A DNA stretch of 49,065 nucleotides, from contig DAHUYZ010000010.1 in NCBI GenBank assembly GCA_027306855.1, positions 1-49,065 of the forward strand, read 5' to 3'. Under the pieces are notes generated by a model that saw nothing but the letters and a program-made list of their open reading frames with translations, did no database searches and was not told the DNA's origin. Of the stretch, positions 36,818-45,093 are shown in pieces (within the stretch, counting starts at the first letter, position 1; each line of letters starts with the position of its first letter). This DNA is from Solirubrobacterales bacterium. GTDB taxonomy: Bacteria > Actinomycetota > Thermoleophilia > Solirubrobacterales > Solirubrobacteraceae. Position numbers and translations under genes: made by a program.

Positions 36818-37816
36818 GCCTTCCTGCTCGCCTTGCGCTCTTCCGCCGGCGGGCATGCCGTTCGACGGCGCCTGTGTCGAGCGCGCGGCGCCGAGCGGGA
36901 CCGTGGAGCTCAGCTTGGCGAACACGACGAGCCGGTGCGAGGCGCTGAACAGGGGGGTGCAGGCGGACAGCACGAGGCGCGAGTAGCCGGTCGGCCGGAT
37001 CACCGACACGTCCGTCGGCAGCACCACGCGCGAGCCGAGCACGGTGTACGTGAAGCGCGCGTAAGGCATCTCCAGCACGATCCGCTGGCCACGGCGCAAT
37101 TCGTCGATGTGCCGAAACGGCGCGAGATATGTCGTGCGGTGGCCGGCGATCGCCGTCGTGCCGCCGCTGCCCGGGAAGCGTGTCTCTGGATAGATTCCCG
37201 GCCCGTTCTCCAGTTCTGATGTGCCGGTGCCCTTCACGACGACGAAGCTGGCGCCGATCGAAGGGATGCGGATGCGCCCGACGGCAGACCCCGATTTCGC
37301 ACGGCGTTCCAGCGCTCCCGCCAGGTATGCGATCCGGCGGCGCTCCTCATGCAGGCGGGCCAATGCCTGTGCCGCCGCCGGGCTGGGCTTGGCGCGATCG
37401 AGCGCGCGCAAGTCGACGCCGAGGCTTTCCTGGCGCAGCTGCGCATACAGTGCGGAGATCGGCTCCTGCCAAATCAGCGTGACGGCTGCGTCGGCGAACA
37501 TCAACACGCCTCCGGCGATCAGCAGCGCGGCAAGCGCTCTCGCGGCCCGCGCTCCTCTACGCCTGGCGAACGCTTTGGAGAGCGGGCGAGCCGATGGCTG
37601 GGCGCCCCGTCCCAGGGGTGGCGGCGCTGAGGGCCAGGCGACGGACCCGGCTCGGGGCGAAGGCAGGCGTGCGAGCGTGCCGCCCATCGGCGTTGCTGAA
37701 GGTGGGTGCGATGAAGGTGGGCGCGAGAGCGAGTGCTCGGCGCTCGAGACGATCGGTGCAGGCGCCGGACGGGACATTGAGCCTGCGCCAAGCCCTGACT
37801 GTCGCTCGCCGGCCAT
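36764..37816 (-). CDS. Class E sortase
   Basis: A membrane-bound transpeptidase attaching LAXTG-type surface proteins in Actinobacteria. The 350-residue chain has a long Pro/Ser-rich cytoplasmic tail (1 to about 90), one membrane helix (about 91-113), a helical stalk, and the catalytic domain. His226 is in AIAGHRTTY, Cys286 is in VLSACTPLF, and Arg295 is in SHRLVVFA: the full triad. The start ATG lies five bases after the stop of the M28-like gene, so the two form an operon. The 3' end runs 54 bases into thiL on the other strand. The 90-residue tail is longer than usual. Its substrates are not in the window. Confidence 0.92.
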   Translation of the reverse strand: MAGERQSGLGAGSMSRPAPAPIVSSAEHSLSRPPSSHPPSATPMGGTLARLPSPRAGSVAWPSAPPPLGRGAQPSARPLSKAFARRRGARAARALAALLIAGGVLMFADAAVTLIWQEPISALYAQLRQESLGVDLRALDRAKPSPAAAQALARLHEERRRIAYLAGALERRAKSGSAVGRIRIPSIGASFVVVKGTGTSELENGPGIYPETRFPGSGGTTAIAGHRTTYLAPFRHIDELRRGQRIVLEMPYARFTYTVLGSRVVLPTDVSVIRPTGYSRLVLSACTPLFSASHRLVVFAKLSSTVPLGAARSTQAPSNGMPAGGRAQGEQEGLPAMLKASQRLLPPLVS

Positions 37817-37821
37817 GATGT

Positions 37822-39612
37822 TTACTGCCGCAGCGCCGACTCGGTGCCGCCGAGCGAGCCGGGGCCGGCGTACGTTAGGGGCCCGCGCGTAGAGATCTTC
37901 ATCCACTCTTCCTGCCCGCCAGAGCCGATCGGCAGTCGCGCGCGCGAGAGCATCAGCACGGCGAGCAAGCACCCGATCGCGACGCTCCATATAAGCGCCC
38001 CGAACAGCCCGACCTGACCCCCGGCGAGCAGCAGCACCGCGCTCTCGGCGAGCCCGCCGGGGCCGAGACCGAGCTCGTGCACGTAGGCGAGCAACAGCAG
38101 GGCGAGCCCAAACAGGCCGGCGAGGATCGCCACGTACGAGAGCGCCCCGCGGCGCAGCTGAGGCGAGCACGCGATCAGCCACAGGTGCAGCGCCGGGATG
38201 AACAGCAGCGAGGCGAACGGATTGACAAGCCACGTGAGCAACGCGACGGCCAGCAGCACGAGCATCGGCCCCAAGCCCGCCCCGTCCTCGCTCGGACGCG
38301 CCGGCAACGAGAGGCGTCGCAAGAGCGCCGGCCAGCAGAGCGTGGCGAGCGCCAGCACGAACGCTGTGGCGACCGCCGCACCGCGCGCAGAGGGGTCGGC
38401 CGAGAGCGAGGCCGACGAGAGCGCCCCCGCCGGCGCCGCGACGATACCGAGCAAACCGAGTAGGATCGCGAACAGCGCGCAAGAGAGCGACGGCAGCGCG
38501 CAGGTGAGCGTCCACAGCACCCACCGCAGCACCGGCTCGCGGCGACGTCGAAGACGGGCGAGCGCATCGACGCAGGTGACGAGCACCGGCAACATCAGAG
38601 CGAGCGCGAGCAGGCGCACCGCCCAGCCGGGCAGAGTCTTGCGGCCGAACGAGACGCCCGTGCCGGCGCCGGCGGGGATTTCGGGCCCTTCGTCGAGCGC
38701 GTACACGGCGCTCAGCGCGGCGCGCCCGAAGCTCTCCAGGCGTGCTTGCGAGACACTCTCGCCCGGCGAGGGACCGCGCTCGCCACTGACCTGGAGCAGC
38801 GCCGCAGGAACTCCGGCGGCCTGAATGGGACTCTCTTCGCCGGTGGCGAGCGGGAAGGCGAGATGGGCCAGCGATGAGCCAGCGCTCGGCGTGCCCGCTT
38901 CGATGCCCGCCTCCTGGGAGATGGCGCTCGAAAGCGTGTTCGTGAGCGCGGCCGGGGCGGCTGCGCCGCTGGCGGAGAACGGCAGCACGAACGGCCGTCG
39001 CGCAACCTGACCGGCCACGTCGCCGAGGACGATCGCTGCGTCGAGCGGCGTCGACAAGCCGCCGGCAAAGCTCGCCGCGCCCCCGTAGCCGCCGCTGCCG
39101 CCGCTGGTGGAGACGATCACGATCGAGCGGCGGGTCTCGCTGTGGGCGAACACGCGCGCGAGCTCGATCAACGCGGCGGTGCCAGAGAGCTCGGCGCTCG
39201 AGCCCGGCGCAGCGGCGTCCCGGTGGGCGATGATCGCGATCGGCGCAAGCCCTGTGGAGCCGGGCCGGGTGGCGATCACGTTCTCGAGCGTCTGCTCCCC
39301 GTCAATCGTCTGAGCGGAGACTTCGCTCGTAGAGACCTGAAAGCCGCCGCCGGCGCTGCCGCCGAGCGCGCGTAAGGATTGGGCGACGTAGGAGGCGAAC
39401 CGCCGATCGCCGGCGCTTGCGGGACGCCGGTCGGGGAAGCGGCGGGCGAGCGTCTGCAGTTCCGCGAAGGCGCGGGCGCCGTCGAACGCGTCGGGCGCGA
39501 GCGTCGAGCGCAGCGGTGGAGCGCTCCCCGACAGCGAGAACCCCGCGACGACGAGGACGAGCAGCAGCGGCACGAACGCCGCCCGATAGATGCGTCCGTC
39601 GAACACCGCCAC
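37822..39612 (-). CDS. M28-like polytopic membrane protein, probable pseudo-peptidase
   Basis: A 596-residue protein with an N-terminal membrane anchor, an extracytoplasmic M28 (aminopeptidase S/Y-like) domain of about 40-310, and about seven more membrane helices. The fold signature is seen in VIATRPGSTGLAPIAIIAHRDAAAPGSSAELSGTAALIELAR. Compared with active M28 enzymes, the bridging Asp (DNASG) is replaced by ELSG, and the Glu-Glu pair (GEE) is replaced by a Gly/Ser-rich SGGSGGYGG. One His (H130) and Asp (D132) remain. Zinc catalysis is therefore unlikely. It sits directly upstream of the sortase, in the same transcript, and may assist it or present peptides to the membrane; this role is inference. 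Confidence 0.85.
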   Translation of the reverse strand: MAVFDGRIYRAAFVPLLLVLVVAGFSLSGSAPPLRSTLAPDAFDGARAFAELQTLARRFPDRRPASAGDRRFASYVAQSLRALGGSAGGGFQVSTSEVSAQTIDGEQTLENVIATRPGSTGLAPIAIIAHRDAAAPGSSAELSGTAALIELARVFAHSETRRSIVIVSTSGGSGGYGGAASFAGGLSTPLDAAIVLGDVAGQVARRPFVLPFSASGAAAPAALTNTLSSAISQEAGIEAGTPSAGSSLAHLAFPLATGEESPIQAAGVPAALLQVSGERGPSPGESVSQARLESFGRAALSAVYALDEGPEIPAGAGTGVSFGRKTLPGWAVRLLALALMLPVLVTCVDALARLRRRREPVLRWVLWTLTCALPSLSCALFAILLGLLGIVAAPAGALSSASLSADPSARGAAVATAFVLALATLCWPALLRRLSLPARPSEDGAGLGPMLVLLAVALLTWLVNPFASLLFIPALHLWLIACSPQLRRGALSYVAILAGLFGLALLLLAYVHELGLGPGGLAESAVLLLAGGQVGLFGALIWSVAIGCLLAVLMLSRARLPIGSGGQEEWMKISTRGPLTYAGPGSLGGTESALRQ

Positions 39613-39785
39613 AGACCTTACGACTTGCGGCGGCCTTCTTGCGCAAGATCGCCGCCCGCCCCGTTCCCCGACGTGCCCCGACCCCCGAACCGCGGACGCT
39701 CGGCGAACCCGATCGGCATGCTCCGGGCGCAGGGCCCGGCTGCGCGCAGGGTCGGTCCTCGCCCTCCAAGAGGTATCGTGCCCGC

Positions 39786-41021
39786 GTGCTCCAGCCCGTC
39801 GCCACGCCGCACAAGTCGCTCGCCGACTACACGCACATCTGCGGGCGCGACCTGATCGAGGAGATCAGAGAGCTCGCCGGGCCCCTGCGGGGAAGGCGCG
39901 TCGTGCACGTGTCCGCGACCGCATTCGGAGGGGGCGTCTCGGAGATCCTCTACACGCTCGTGCCACTGATGCGCGACGTCGGCCTGGACTGCGAGTGGCA
40001 GGTGATCTACGGCCGCGAGGAGTTCTTCAACGCGACCAAGCTGATGCACAACGCCCTGCAGGGCAACCCTCAGGACCTCGACGAGGAGCAGTGGCAGACG
40101 TGGGAGCGCTACAACGAGATGAACGCACGCGAGCTGGCGGGCGGATGGGACGTGTGCCTCGTGCACGATCCCCAGCCGGCGGGCCTCTTCCATCTCGTGC
40201 CCGGCAAGGCCAGAGGCTGGGTCTGGCGCTGCCATATCGACCTGTCGACCCCCAACTCCGACACGATGGGGCGGCTGCTGCCCTACATCGAGGACTACCC
40301 GGAGGTCCTGTTCCACACGAGCGGATACGTCCCTGACGGGATGAACGGCAACGTCAACGTGGTGCCGCCCGCGATCGACCCCTTGATGCCAAAGAACATG
40401 GCCCTTTCTCCCGAGGATGCGGCCTATGTTTGCGACCAGTTCGGCATAGACGTGGACCGGCCGCTGATCTGCCAGGTCTCGCGCTTCGATCCGTGGAAGG
40501 ACCCGCTCGGCGTGATCGACGCGTACCGGATCGTCAAGGAGCGCATGCCGGACGTGCAGCTCGCGCTGGTCGGCTCGATGGCCAGCGACGATCCGGAGGG
40601 CTGGGACTTCTTCAACGCGACGATCGCCCACGCGGATGGGGATCCGGACGTGCACATCCTCAACAACTTCAACAACGTCGGCGCGATCGAGGTCAACGCG
40701 TTCCAGTCTCATGCGGACGTCGTCGTGCAGAAGTCCACGCGCGAGGGCTTCGGGCTGACCGTCTCTGAGGCGCTGTGGAAGGCGAGGCCGTTCATCGGCG
40801 GGAACGTTGGCGGCATCCCGCTGCAGGTCGAGGATGGCGTGACCGGCTTTCTCGTCTCGAGCCCCGAACAGTGCGCGGAGCGCTCGCTCGAGCTGCTCAG
40901 CGACGCGGCGCTCGGTCGTACGTTGGGGCTGCGCGGCAAGGAGCACGTGCGCAGCCACTTCCTCACGCCCCGCTATTTGCGCGACTATCTAAAGATCTTC
41001 GGCGAGCTGATCGAGTCATGA
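39786..41021 (+). CDS. treT: Trehalose synthase TreT-like (GT4)
   Basis: TreT joins a nucleotide-glucose with free glucose to give trehalose in one step. The chain has 411 residues from the GTG at 39786; a long upstream frame is not coding. The N-domain starts VVHVSATAFGGGVSEILYTLVPLMRDVGLDCEWQVIYG, the GGGVSE loop being a TreT hallmark, followed by FFNATKLMHNALQG. The C-domain has RFDPWKDPLGVIDAYR and the E-x7-E motif in REGFGLTVSEALWKARP. The stop overlaps the OtsA-like start by four bases. Alternative activity on other disaccharides cannot be excluded. Confidence 0.88.
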   Translation: MLQPVATPHKSLADYTHICGRDLIEEIRELAGPLRGRRVVHVSATAFGGGVSEILYTLVPLMRDVGLDCEWQVIYGREEFFNATKLMHNALQGNPQDLDEEQWQTWERYNEMNARELAGGWDVCLVHDPQPAGLFHLVPGKARGWVWRCHIDLSTPNSDTMGRLLPYIEDYPEVLFHTSGYVPDGMNGNVNVVPPAIDPLMPKNMALSPEDAAYVCDQFGIDVDRPLICQVSRFDPWKDPLGVIDAYRIVKERMPDVQLALVGSMASDDPEGWDFFNATIAHADGDPDVHILNNFNNVGAIEVNAFQSHADVVVQKSTREGFGLTVSEALWKARPFIGGNVGGIPLQVEDGVTGFLVSSPEQCAERSLELLSDAALGRTLGLRGKEHVRSHFLTPRYLRDYLKIFGELIES

Positions 41022-42484
41022 GCACCGCGCCGGCACAGCGATCGCCGCTTGTGCTGGTGAGCAACCGCGGGCCTGTCACATTCGGGCCCGAAGGCGAGAT
41101 CCATCGCGGCTCGGGTGGCCTCGTAACAGCGCTGACCGGTCTTGCGTCCCACAGGGAGTCGGTCTGGATCGCCTCGGCGATGAACGAGCACGACGCGGCG
41201 GTGTCGCACGCTCATGACGGCCAGGCCTTCCCGGTGCTCTCGCCGGCTGGCGGCGAATATCTCGTGAGGCTCGTCTCCTCGAACTCCGAAGCTTACGACC
41301 GCTTCTACAACGTGTTCGCGAACCCGATGCTGTGGTTTATTCAGCACTATCTGTGGGACCTGTCGAACGCGCCCGACATCAGACGCGACGAGATCGAGGC
41401 GTTCGAGTTCGGCTACAACGCCGTCAACGAGGACCTGGCGAAGGCGGTCATCGAGGAGATCAAGGACGTCGACGAGCCGGTCGTGATGGTCCACGACTAC
41501 CACCTCTACACGCTCCCCGACCTGGTTAGGCGCGCGCGCGAAGACGTCTTCTTGCACCATTTCGTCCACATCCCCTGGACCCAGTCGGACTCCTGGCGAG
41601 TGCTGCCGTCGAGGATCAGGGAGGAGATCTTCGGCGGCCTGCTCGCCAACGACATCGTCGGCTTCCATACACGCTCTTATCGGCGCAACTTCTTGCAGTG
41701 CTGCCGCGATCTGATGGACCTGGACGTCGACTTCGAGCGGGGCGTCGTCCGCTATAGGGGCCGCGAGGTGTGGGTCAGGGCCTATCCGCTGCCGATCGAC
41801 CACCGGGCTACCCGAGCCGTCGCCGCCGGGTCTCGTGTGGCCGAGCTCGAGCGCGAGCTCCTGCGACGTAGACGCGACTTCCTGATCCTGCGCGTCGACC
41901 GGGCCGACCTCTCCAAGAACGTGCTGAGGGGCTTCTCGGCGTTCGACCTGTTCCTCGACCAGCACCCCGAGTTCAGAGAGCGGGTGACGTTCGTCTCTCA
42001 GCTGATGCCTTCGCGAACGGACGTACCTGAGTACCAAGAGTACCTGGAGCGGATCGAGGCGCTCGTAGCGGTTGTCAACCATAGACACGGCACGCCTGAC
42101 TGGATGCCGATCCAGCTCAAGCTACGCGACGATTTGGAGGAGGCGATGGCGGCCTACAAGCACTACGACGTGCTGCTCGTCAACGCGATGTTCGACGGCA
42201 TGAACCTGGTCGCCAAGGAGGGCCCGCTCGTCAATGAGCGCGACGGCGTCTCGATCCTCTCCGAGAACACCGGCGCCCATGAGGAGCTCGGTCGGTTCGC
42301 CTTGTCGGTCAACCCGTTCGACATCCAGGAGCTCGCCGACTCGATCCACGCAGCGCTCGACATGCCCGCGTCCGAGCGTGCCCGTCGCGCAAGGGGTCTC
42401 GTGGAGATCGTCACCTCACGCGACCCCGGCGACTGGATCGACGAGCAGCTTGCCGACATCAGAGCCAAGCGCGCGGTGGTTTGA
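41018..42484 (+). CDS. otsA: Trehalose-6-phosphate synthase-like GT20
   Basis: A 488-residue GT20 enzyme, in the OtsA family. N-terminal LVLVSNRGPVTF and GSGGLVTALTGL form the donor loop. MVHDYHLYTLPDLVR and FVHIPWTQSDSWRVLPSR are typical. RVDRADLSKNVLRGFSAFDLF gives the Arg and Lys that contact the donor phosphates, and DGMNLVAKEGPLVNERDG is the acidic donor motif. Some motifs differ from classical OtsA (ADLSKN instead of LDYSKG, SENTGAHEEL instead of SEFAGA), so another acceptor such as glycerol phosphate, or a pseudo-glycosyltransferase role, is possible. No OtsB phosphatase is present. ATGA overlap with treT. Confidence 0.85.
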   Translation: MSTAPAQRSPLVLVSNRGPVTFGPEGEIHRGSGGLVTALTGLASHRESVWIASAMNEHDAAVSHAHDGQAFPVLSPAGGEYLVRLVSSNSEAYDRFYNVFANPMLWFIQHYLWDLSNAPDIRRDEIEAFEFGYNAVNEDLAKAVIEEIKDVDEPVVMVHDYHLYTLPDLVRRAREDVFLHHFVHIPWTQSDSWRVLPSRIREEIFGGLLANDIVGFHTRSYRRNFLQCCRDLMDLDVDFERGVVRYRGREVWVRAYPLPIDHRATRAVAAGSRVAELERELLRRRRDFLILRVDRADLSKNVLRGFSAFDLFLDQHPEFRERVTFVSQLMPSRTDVPEYQEYLERIEALVAVVNHRHGTPDWMPIQLKLRDDLEEAMAAYKHYDVLLVNAMFDGMNLVAKEGPLVNERDGVSILSENTGAHEELGRFALSVNPFDIQELADSIHAALDMPASERARRARGLVEIVTSRDPGDWIDEQLADIRAKRAVV

Positions 42485-42527
42485 GCTTGTTATCATCGGC
42501 CGCCGCGCTCTGCGCCCCCTGCCCCTT

Positions 42528-42920
42528 ATGACCCTGCCTGCGCCTACATACGATCTCGTCCTGTTGCTCGACACGCGCGCGGAGGACTCTGTGCGGGCGA
42601 AGATCGTCGAAGGCGCGCGTGAGGCGATCTCGGGCGCCGGAGAGCTGCTGCGCCACGACGAGTGGGGGGAGCGCCCGCTCGCTTATCCGATCGGCGAGAG
42701 CAAGAGCGCCGAGTACCACCTGCTCCAGTTCCATGCAACGAGCGCCGATCTGATCGCCGAGCTGGACCGCACGCTGCGCATCACCGACGAGATCGTCCGC
42801 TTCCGCATCAACAAGCTCGCCCCGGGCACCCCCGAGGCGCCTGATATGCGCGGGGAGCATCCGCACGCTGCGCACGGCGACGGCGAGCATTCCCGAGCCC
42901 AGGAGCCCGCCGCGGCGTAA
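42528..42920 (+). CDS. rpsF: Ribosomal protein S6
   Basis: A 130-residue protein of the small subunit, pairing with S18. TYDLVLLLDTRAEDSV starts the fold, with HDEWGERPLAYPIGESKSAEYHLLQFHA and LRITDEIVRFRINK as the RNA- and S18-contacting parts. The body matches S6; the last 28 residues form a His/Glu-rich extension (RGEHPHAAHGDGEHSRAQ) not needed for the fold. There is no clear Shine-Dalgarno before the ATG at 42528. It heads the cluster with ssb, rpsR and rplI. Confidence 0.94.
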   Translation: MTLPAPTYDLVLLLDTRAEDSVRAKIVEGAREAISGAGELLRHDEWGERPLAYPIGESKSAEYHLLQFHATSADLIAELDRTLRITDEIVRFRINKLAPGTPEAPDMRGEHPHAAHGDGEHSRAQEPAAA

Positions 42921-42997
42921 TAAACTCGGGGGCGTGCAGCGGGTGAGGTAAGCGAGCGTCCGATGAGCGAGCATCAGATGGGCAGGAGGTGGTCTGC

Positions 42998-43648
42998 ATG
43001 AGCGGACGTCCGATAGGCGAGGGGGGCCCTGCGCCCAGACGGACGGACGTGCTGAAGGCCTCGCCGCCGATGTTCGATTCGCGCGTGCTCGACGCCTTCT
43101 CGCGCGTGCACCCGTCGGTCCCGGTGGCGATCTTCGTGCCCGCGATCCTCGCGATGGCCGTTTGGGAGCTCGAGTACGTGAGCGTGGCGGCGCTCGTCGG
43201 TCTGGCGCTCGTCGGGTATGGGCTGTGGACGCTGTTCGAGTACTGGCTGCACCGCGTCGTCTTCCACTTCGAGCCCGACCACGGCATCGGGGCGCGTCTG
43301 CACTGGATCATCCATGGGGTGCACCACGAGCACCCGAACGACCCGCTGCGGCTGGTGATGCCGCCGGCGGTGAGCGTCCCGCTCGCGGCACTCGTGTTCG
43401 GCGTGCTGTATCTCGTGTTCGGGGGCCACTACGCGCCGGGCGTCGGCGCGGGGTTCTTCGCGGGATATCTCGCCTACGACATGATCCACTACTACGTCCA
43501 TCACTTCCGCCCCCGCTCCTCGCTGGGGAAGACGCTGCGCGAGCGCCACATGCGCCACCACTTCGAGGACGACACGAAGGGCTTCGGGATCAGCGCCCCT
43601 TACTGGGACGAGGTCTTCGGGACCTCCACGCGCGCCGATTCGCGCTAG
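42998..43648 (+). CDS. Fatty acid hydroxylase / sterol desaturase family protein
   Basis: A 216-residue membrane di-iron enzyme. Histidine motifs are complete: HRVVFHFEPDH, HWIIHGVHHEH, DMIHYYVHHF and ERHMRHHFED. Three or four hydrophobic helices lie between them. In other organisms the family hydroxylates or desaturates lipids such as fatty acids, sphingolipids, sterols or carotenoids. AGGAGG precedes the ATG at 42998 with a spacing of seven, so expression should be efficient. It is inserted between rpsF and ssb, a place usually empty. The substrate is unknown. Confidence 0.88.
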   Translation: MSGRPIGEGGPAPRRTDVLKASPPMFDSRVLDAFSRVHPSVPVAIFVPAILAMAVWELEYVSVAALVGLALVGYGLWTLFEYWLHRVVFHFEPDHGIGARLHWIIHGVHHEHPNDPLRLVMPPAVSVPLAALVFGVLYLVFGGHYAPGVGAGFFAGYLAYDMIHYYVHHFRPRSSLGKTLRERHMRHHFEDDTKGFGISAPYWDEVFGTSTRADSR

Positions 43649-43689
43649 CGTCTGCGCCAGACACCGAGACGAGGGGAAAGGAAGACGCC

Positions 43690-44160
43690 GTGGCCGCCAC
43701 GAACATCAACCGGGTCGTGCTGACCGGGAATCTGACCAGAGACCCCGAGCTGCGCTCGCTCCCGAGCGGTATGTCCGTGTGCAAGCTGGGGATCGCCTGC
43801 AACACGCGCCGCAAGAACGGCAGCACCGGCGAATGGGAGGACAAGCCGAACTACTTCAACGTCACGGTGTGGGGAGCGCAGGGCGAGAACGCGGCTCGCT
43901 ACCTCTCGAAGGGCAGGCCTGTAGCGATAGACGGCCGCCTGGAGTGGCACGAGTGGGAGGCCCAGGACGGCACCAAACGCAGCGCAATCGATATCATTGC
44001 CGACTCGGTCCAGTTCCTGGGCTCGCGCGAAGATTCCTCCGGCGGCGGAGGGTTCGCCGGCCAGGGAGCCTCGCAGGGCGGCGAAGTCCCGGTCGACGAT
44101 CGTGATTTCCAGCCGGCGCCGGTCTCCGGTCGAACCGGAGACGACGACATTCCGTTCTAG
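43690..44160 (+). CDS. ssb: Single-stranded DNA-binding protein
   Basis: A 156-residue SSB. The OB fold begins at the GTG of 43690 ([23 protein letters not shown]) and shows [39 protein letters not shown] Gly/Gln-rich linker of about 30 residues ends in the acidic tip DDDIPF, the docking peptide for partner proteins. The open frame upstream is not part of the gene. AAAGGA lies eight bases before the start. It belongs to the S6-SSB-S18 set. Confidence 0.96.
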   Translation: MAATNINRVVLTGNLTRDPELRSLPSGMSVCKLGIACNTRRKNGSTGEWEDKPNYFNVTVWGAQGENAARYLSKGRPVAIDGRLEWHEWEAQDGTKRSAIDIIADSVQFLGSREDSSGGGGFAGQGASQGGEVPVDDRDFQPAPVSGRTGDDDIPF

Positions 44161-44185
44161 TTCGCAACAGCAAGGAAAGACTTCA

Positions 44186-44509
44186 GTGGCAAAGCGTGGT
44201 CGCGGCAAGCCTGTCCGCAGACGAGACAAGAAGGGCGCGAGCGCGGGCGGCAGGCGCAAGCCCTGCCAGCACTGCAGGGACAAGGTCGAGCAGGTCGACT
44301 ACAAGGACGTCACCGGCCTGCGCAAGTTCATCTCCGAGAAGGGCAAGATCCGCTCGCGGCGGATCACGGGCGCGTGCCGTCGCCACCAGGGCCAGATCGC
44401 GCGCGCCGTCAAGCGGGCGAGGGAGCTTGCGCTGCTGCCCTACGTCAACGAGGGCGGCCGTGACGACCATCCGCGGCGCGACCGCGGCGACCGCGACCGC
44501 GACCGTTAG
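44186..44509 (+). CDS. rpsR: Ribosomal protein S18
   Basis: A 107-residue protein. The body reads [62 protein letters not shown], including a Cys pair (CQHC) and a third Cys (GAC) compatible with zinc binding, the C+ paralogue type. A 22-residue Arg/Asp-rich tail (ending in [10 protein letters not shown], encoded by a GCGACC repeat) makes it longer than the usual 75-90. The GTG at 44186 has AAGGAAAG upstream. L9 begins two bases later. Confidence 0.94.
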   Translation: MAKRGRGKPVRRRDKKGASAGGRRKPCQHCRDKVEQVDYKDVTGLRKFISEKGKIRSRRITGACRRHQGQIARAVKRARELALLPYVNEGGRDDHPRRDRGDRDRDR

Positions 44510-44511
44510 AC

Positions 44512-44964
44512 ATGCCTGAAGCGATCCTCCTGAAGGACGTCGATGAGCTCGGCGAGCAGGGCGCGGTGGTGGACGTGTCGAAGGGCTACCTGCGCAACTT
44601 CTTGATCCCGCGCCAGCTCGCCGCCCCCGCGACGAAGGGCGCCGTCGAGGAGATCCGCCGCCGCCAAGAGGCTGCCGAGCGCACCGCGCGCGAATACGTC
44701 GAAAAAGCCAATGACAACGCGGCGCTGCTCAACAAGACCGTGCTGACGATCGCTGCGCAGGCCGGCGCCGACGGGCGCCTGTTCGGGTCGGTCACGGCCG
44801 CTGAGATCACCTCGGCGATCAAGGACGCGCGCGGGCTGAAGCTCGACAAGCGCAACGTGCATCTGCCCGAGCCGATCAAGAACGTCGGCACGCATATGGT
44901 CGTCGTCGACGTGCTCGAGGGCGTCACGGCGACCGTAAAGACGATCGTCGTCGCGCAGAAGTAG
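44512..44964 (+). CDS. rplI: Ribosomal protein L9
   Basis: A 150-residue large-subunit protein. The N-domain starts MPEAILLKDVDELGEQGAVVDVSKGYLRNFLIPRQLA, matching L9, then a long connecting helix and a C-domain with LFGSVTAAEITSAI. It is the last ribosomal gene of the cluster and is followed by a 129-base gap with a strong palindrome before dnaB. Confidence 0.95.
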   Translation: MPEAILLKDVDELGEQGAVVDVSKGYLRNFLIPRQLAAPATKGAVEEIRRRQEAAERTAREYVEKANDNAALLNKTVLTIAAQAGADGRLFGSVTAAEITSAIKDARGLKLDKRNVHLPEPIKNVGTHMVVVDVLEGVTATVKTIVVAQK

Positions 44965-44977
44965 CTTCGCCTCGCTT

Positions 44978-44991
44978 GCGGTCCGGACCGC
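44978..44991. other. 14-base perfect palindrome between rplI and dnaB
   Basis: GCGGTCCGGACCGC reads the same on both strands, starting 14 bases after the rplI stop. GAAC-ATCC-GTTC follows at once (44995-45006 region), another small inverted repeat. There is no T-run, so a terminator is unlikely; a protein site or an mRNA processing structure between the ribosomal and dnaB parts is more plausible. The rest of the 129-base gap holds nothing else I can name. Confidence 0.4.
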
Positions 44992-45093
44992 CTGCGAACA
45001 TCCGTTCGTGACGGGGCGAGCCAGGATTTTCTCCGCGTTTGCGGATTACGTCCGACGCCGGCGAGCAGGCGGGACATAGACTCGCGCGAGGGC

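Noticed and set aside
42957-43021. Near-repeat of CGTCCGAT..GCGAG either side of the hydroxylase start
   Set aside because: Only two imperfect copies of 15 bases; it could be chance in such GC-rich sequence.
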